A DNA stretch of 64,000 nucleotides. Origin: Symsagittifera roscoffensis (taxonomy: Eukaryota; Xenacoelomorpha; Acoela; Convolutidae). A model generated the notes under the pieces. The model did not search any database, was not told the DNA's origin, and saw only the letters and a list, made by a program, of their open reading frames with translations. Where the stretch lies: NCBI RefSeq assembly GCF_963678635.1, contig NC_087067.1, positions 10,463,716 through 10,527,715 on the forward strand, read 5' to 3'. Each line of letters begins with the position of its first letter. Position 1 is the stretch's first letter. Positions 63,661 through 64,000 of the stretch are shown here, piece by piece. The position numbers and the translations under genes were made by a program.

Positions 63661-64000
63661 AAAACTCATTTTGAATAGAACGGGCATTGAAAATGCAGAC
63701 ATGCTCAAAAATTAAAATCACTTCGTTCTGTTACAATTAAATAAGGGGTTTGCTGTGGAAAGAATGGACTCGTATTGCACCGCAAGCAGAGCTCGGTACA
63801 TAGTTGTTTCAGAATGTTAGATCAAGAAGTACAAATTAAGACTACGCCACAGCATATTAGTAACTGCATAATTGGCTTCAAACAATCAAATGCTGAAACC
63901 AACACGCAAGTTTTCCATCGTTCGAAAGAAAACGCTGCATCACTCTGTGCTGTTACTGGACACAAAAAATGGCTCGCAGGACAATACAAGGTACGCTTAC
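63661..64000. other. Window end, nothing recognised
   Basis: AT-rich, no coding signal or known repeat seen. Confidence 0.4.

Overview
This is a low-GC window from an animal nuclear genome. It has GT-AG introns, long introns packed with repeats, an Mx/dynamin-type GTPase, and Penelope-like, hAT, LINE and tRNA-derived SINE elements. The protein matches suggest an invertebrate; I cannot place the species. No bacterial-type gene, rRNA, functional tRNA gene or CRISPR array was seen.

Two host genes can be assembled, both on the minus strand. The first is GUF1, the mitochondrial LepA-type translation GTPase. It has 11 coding exons from 59,446 down to 27,221, a 32.2 kb span for 1,935 coding bases (644 codons plus stop). 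Every exon junction keeps the reading frame with GT donors and AG acceptors. The second is a two-exon Mx-like dynamin-family GTPase (54,753 to 52,368, 708 codons), which lies whole inside the 11.8 kb intron 2 of GUF1 in the same orientation.

Region 1-16.3 kb is a tandem array of decayed Penelope-like retroelement (PLE) copies, coding on the minus strand and separated by repeated non-coding blocks that look like pLTRs. The copies keep a GIY-YIG endonuclease fragment and the YVDD end of the reverse transcriptase. In three copies the YVDD part is fused directly behind a PHD-type zinc finger. Region 16.3-20 kb is a rearranged LINE with an ORF1 segment present two to three times. Region 20-26.6 kb holds more PLE-derived blocks, one of them split by a 1,336 bp hAT element with perfect 8 bp target duplications.

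Region 27-59.4 kb is GUF1 and its introns. Intron 10 has two small DNA transposons with 8 bp target duplications. Intron 7 has an old long-period tandem repeat and a tRNA-containing 0.5 kb repeat. Intron 5 has a dead L1/Tx1-like LINE in antisense. Intron 4 has a 5'-truncated LINE with an intact reverse transcriptase between two copies of another repeat. Intron 2 has the Mx-like gene, a 19 bp minisatellite and many short hairpin-headed repeats. Region 59.5-64 kb, upstream of GUF1, is repeat-rich and shows no gene.

The two host genes show no evident functional link: GUF1 acts in mitochondrial translation and Mx-like GTPases are usually linked to defence. Their link here is positional (nested gene).
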